A DNA stretch of 6,665 nt. It comes from Marinilabiliales bacterium (GTDB lineage Bacteria > Bacteroidota > Bacteroidia > Bacteroidales > BM523). The stretch lies in NCBI GenBank assembly GCA_002869425.1, contig PKSZ01000295.1:1-6665 (forward strand), written 5' to 3'. The translations under genes were made by a program, and so were the position numbers. The number at the start of each line of letters is the position of its first letter. Position 1 is the first letter of the stretch. The notes below the pieces were generated by a model. It searched no databases. It was not told the origin of the DNA and saw nothing but the letters and a program-made list of their open reading frames with translations. This document shows, piece by piece, positions 6,046-6,665 of this stretch.

Positions 6046-6199
6046 GATCTAATTCAATATGCTGTTCAATAAGCTTTTTTATTTCTTTCTGGCAATCCTT
6101 AACGCTACTGTGCATTTCATCAAGAGCCTTGATTATCTTTTTCGTTTTGGATAAATCCTCAATTTTTTCAAAACTACTTGAAATATCTTTTACTTGTTT
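6032..6199 (-). pseudogene. In-frame continuation of the small secreted protein gene beyond a TAA
   Basis: Beyond the TAA at 6202-6200 the same minus-strand frame stays open for 55 codons to a TAG at 6034-6032. It encodes a lysine/glutamate-rich helical stretch ('KQVKDISSSFEKIEDLSK', then 'VKDCQKEIKKLIEQ') of the same style as the protein before the stop. Composition and frame suggest an original product of about 173 residues interrupted by a nonsense mutation. The last few codons may be out of frame with the TonB-like sequence that follows. No separate start with a leader is evident. Confidence 0.55.
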
Positions 6200-6553
6200 T
6201 TATAAACTTTTCAGACTTTTTTCATATACACCACTATTTTCTACAGTTTTTTCACAACCCCATGCCTGTGCTTCCTTCATGGCCTTTTTTAGCTGCTTTT
6301 TAAATCCATCTGTTATTTCTAATGCATTCTTTGTCAGCTTTACAGATTTGTTGACCTGATCTTTGGCTTCAGCCACTGATAAGTCCTTGGATAAACCTTT
6401 GCTCTTTTTAACTGCTTTCGTTAAATCATCATTTACATTCTCCAGCATGGATTTTAATTTATCCATCTCTTTGTGAAAATTTACATTTTGTGCAAATAAG
6501 CCAGTCGTGCCCAATAATATTGCAATAACCAAAGTTATACTTCTCATAATCAT
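6200..6553 (-). CDS. Small secreted lysine-rich helical protein of unknown function, probably truncated
   Basis: A 117-residue protein that I do not recognise. Residues 1-21 are a clear Sec signal peptide (hydrophobic 6-20, probable cleavage in 'LFA-QN', a common Bacteroidota pattern). The mature part is strongly charged and predicted mostly helical ('KEMDKLKSMLENVNDDLTKA', 'KKQLKKAMKEAQAWGC'), with one cysteine at 100. It could be an extracytoplasmic coiled-coil or helix-bundle protein. Either ATG at 6553 or the one two codons later (6547) could start it; neither has a Shine-Dalgarno. The gene is convergent with the sulfur operon. Its frame continues 55 codons beyond the stop, so the present product may be a C-terminally truncated form, or the whole gene may be decaying. 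The 112 nt upstream, to the window end, hold no promoter I can defend. Confidence 0.65.
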   Translation of the reverse strand: MIMRSITLVIAILLGTTGLFAQNVNFHKEMDKLKSMLENVNDDLTKAVKKSKGLSKDLSVAEAKDQVNKSVKLTKNALEITDGFKKQLKKAMKEAQAWGCEKTVENSGVYEKSLKSL

Positions 6554-6665
6554 AGTTTAAATTTCATAGCAACTTACGAAAAACAGAAATCATTCACAAT
6601 CAAATTACACTTTCTGTAGATTCAAATTAACCTATCAACAGATATGTTAGTTTTCTTTCTTTATG

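Noticed and set aside
5992..6202. TAA read as a sense codon (stop-codon reassignment) to explain both interruptions
   Set aside because: TAA ends nearly every operon gene, including right after the conserved VQGGC tails, so it works as a stop in this genome.
6129..6359. Plus-strand open frame of 76 codons
   Set aside because: It is antisense to the secreted-protein gene and rich in Phe/Ser/Leu as expected for the complement of Lys/Glu codons; no leader or family resemblance.
6554..6665. TAATTTG-like sequences upstream of the minus-strand gene as a Bacteroidota -7 promoter element
   Set aside because: They are one base short of the TAnnTTTG consensus, with no convincing -33 partner; such matches are frequent in A+T-rich DNA.

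Overview
The window is A+T-rich, and most of its genes lack a Shine-Dalgarno sequence. Together with loose lipoprotein signals, an 'LFAQN'-type signal peptide and a TonB C-terminal-domain remnant of the 'MPxxKP...NGKPV' type, this points to an anaerobic or facultative member of the Bacteroidota. That assignment is inferred from sequence style only; there is no marker gene here.

Positions 1-5860 look like one plus-strand operon with junctions of 20 nt or less. It opens with the 3' end of a molybdopterin oxidoreductase catalytic subunit. This overlaps by ATGA with a four-cluster ferredoxin-type electron-transfer subunit, and an NrfD/PsrC-type membrane quinone subunit follows. The three make a complex-iron-sulfur-molybdoenzyme of the polysulfide/thiosulfate/sulfur reductase type; the exact substrate cannot be read from this fragment. 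Next come two adjacent half-length YeeE/YedE (Sulf_transp) membrane proteins, expected to form one sulfur-compound channel or transporter. Last come three exported rhodanese-domain proteins: one with an N-terminal membrane or signal segment, one clear lipoprotein, and one double-domain probable lipoprotein.

The most striking feature is that all three rhodanese proteins, although quite different in sequence, end in the same short tail: a flexible Ala/Pro/Ser-rich linker, a run of 3-5 basic residues, and Val-Gln-Gly-Gly-Cys as the last five residues. The codons of this tail differ synonymously at every position among the three genes, which argues for selection on the peptide rather than a recent copy. 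With the neighbouring sulfur-metabolism genes, a plausible model is a sulfane-sulfur relay at the cell envelope in which the terminal cysteine is a swinging-arm carrier or docking thiol, analogous to the GGCGG arm of SoxY or the C-terminal cysteine arm of DsrC. This role is inference.

Positions 5861-6665 differ in character. On the minus strand there is a small secreted, lysine-rich helical protein whose reading frame continues in frame for 55 codons beyond a TAA. Immediately after it lies a remnant of a TonB C-terminal domain, also interrupted by an in-frame TAA. This looks like a decaying convergent region. No RNA genes, CRISPR arrays, insertion sequences or convincing terminators were seen.
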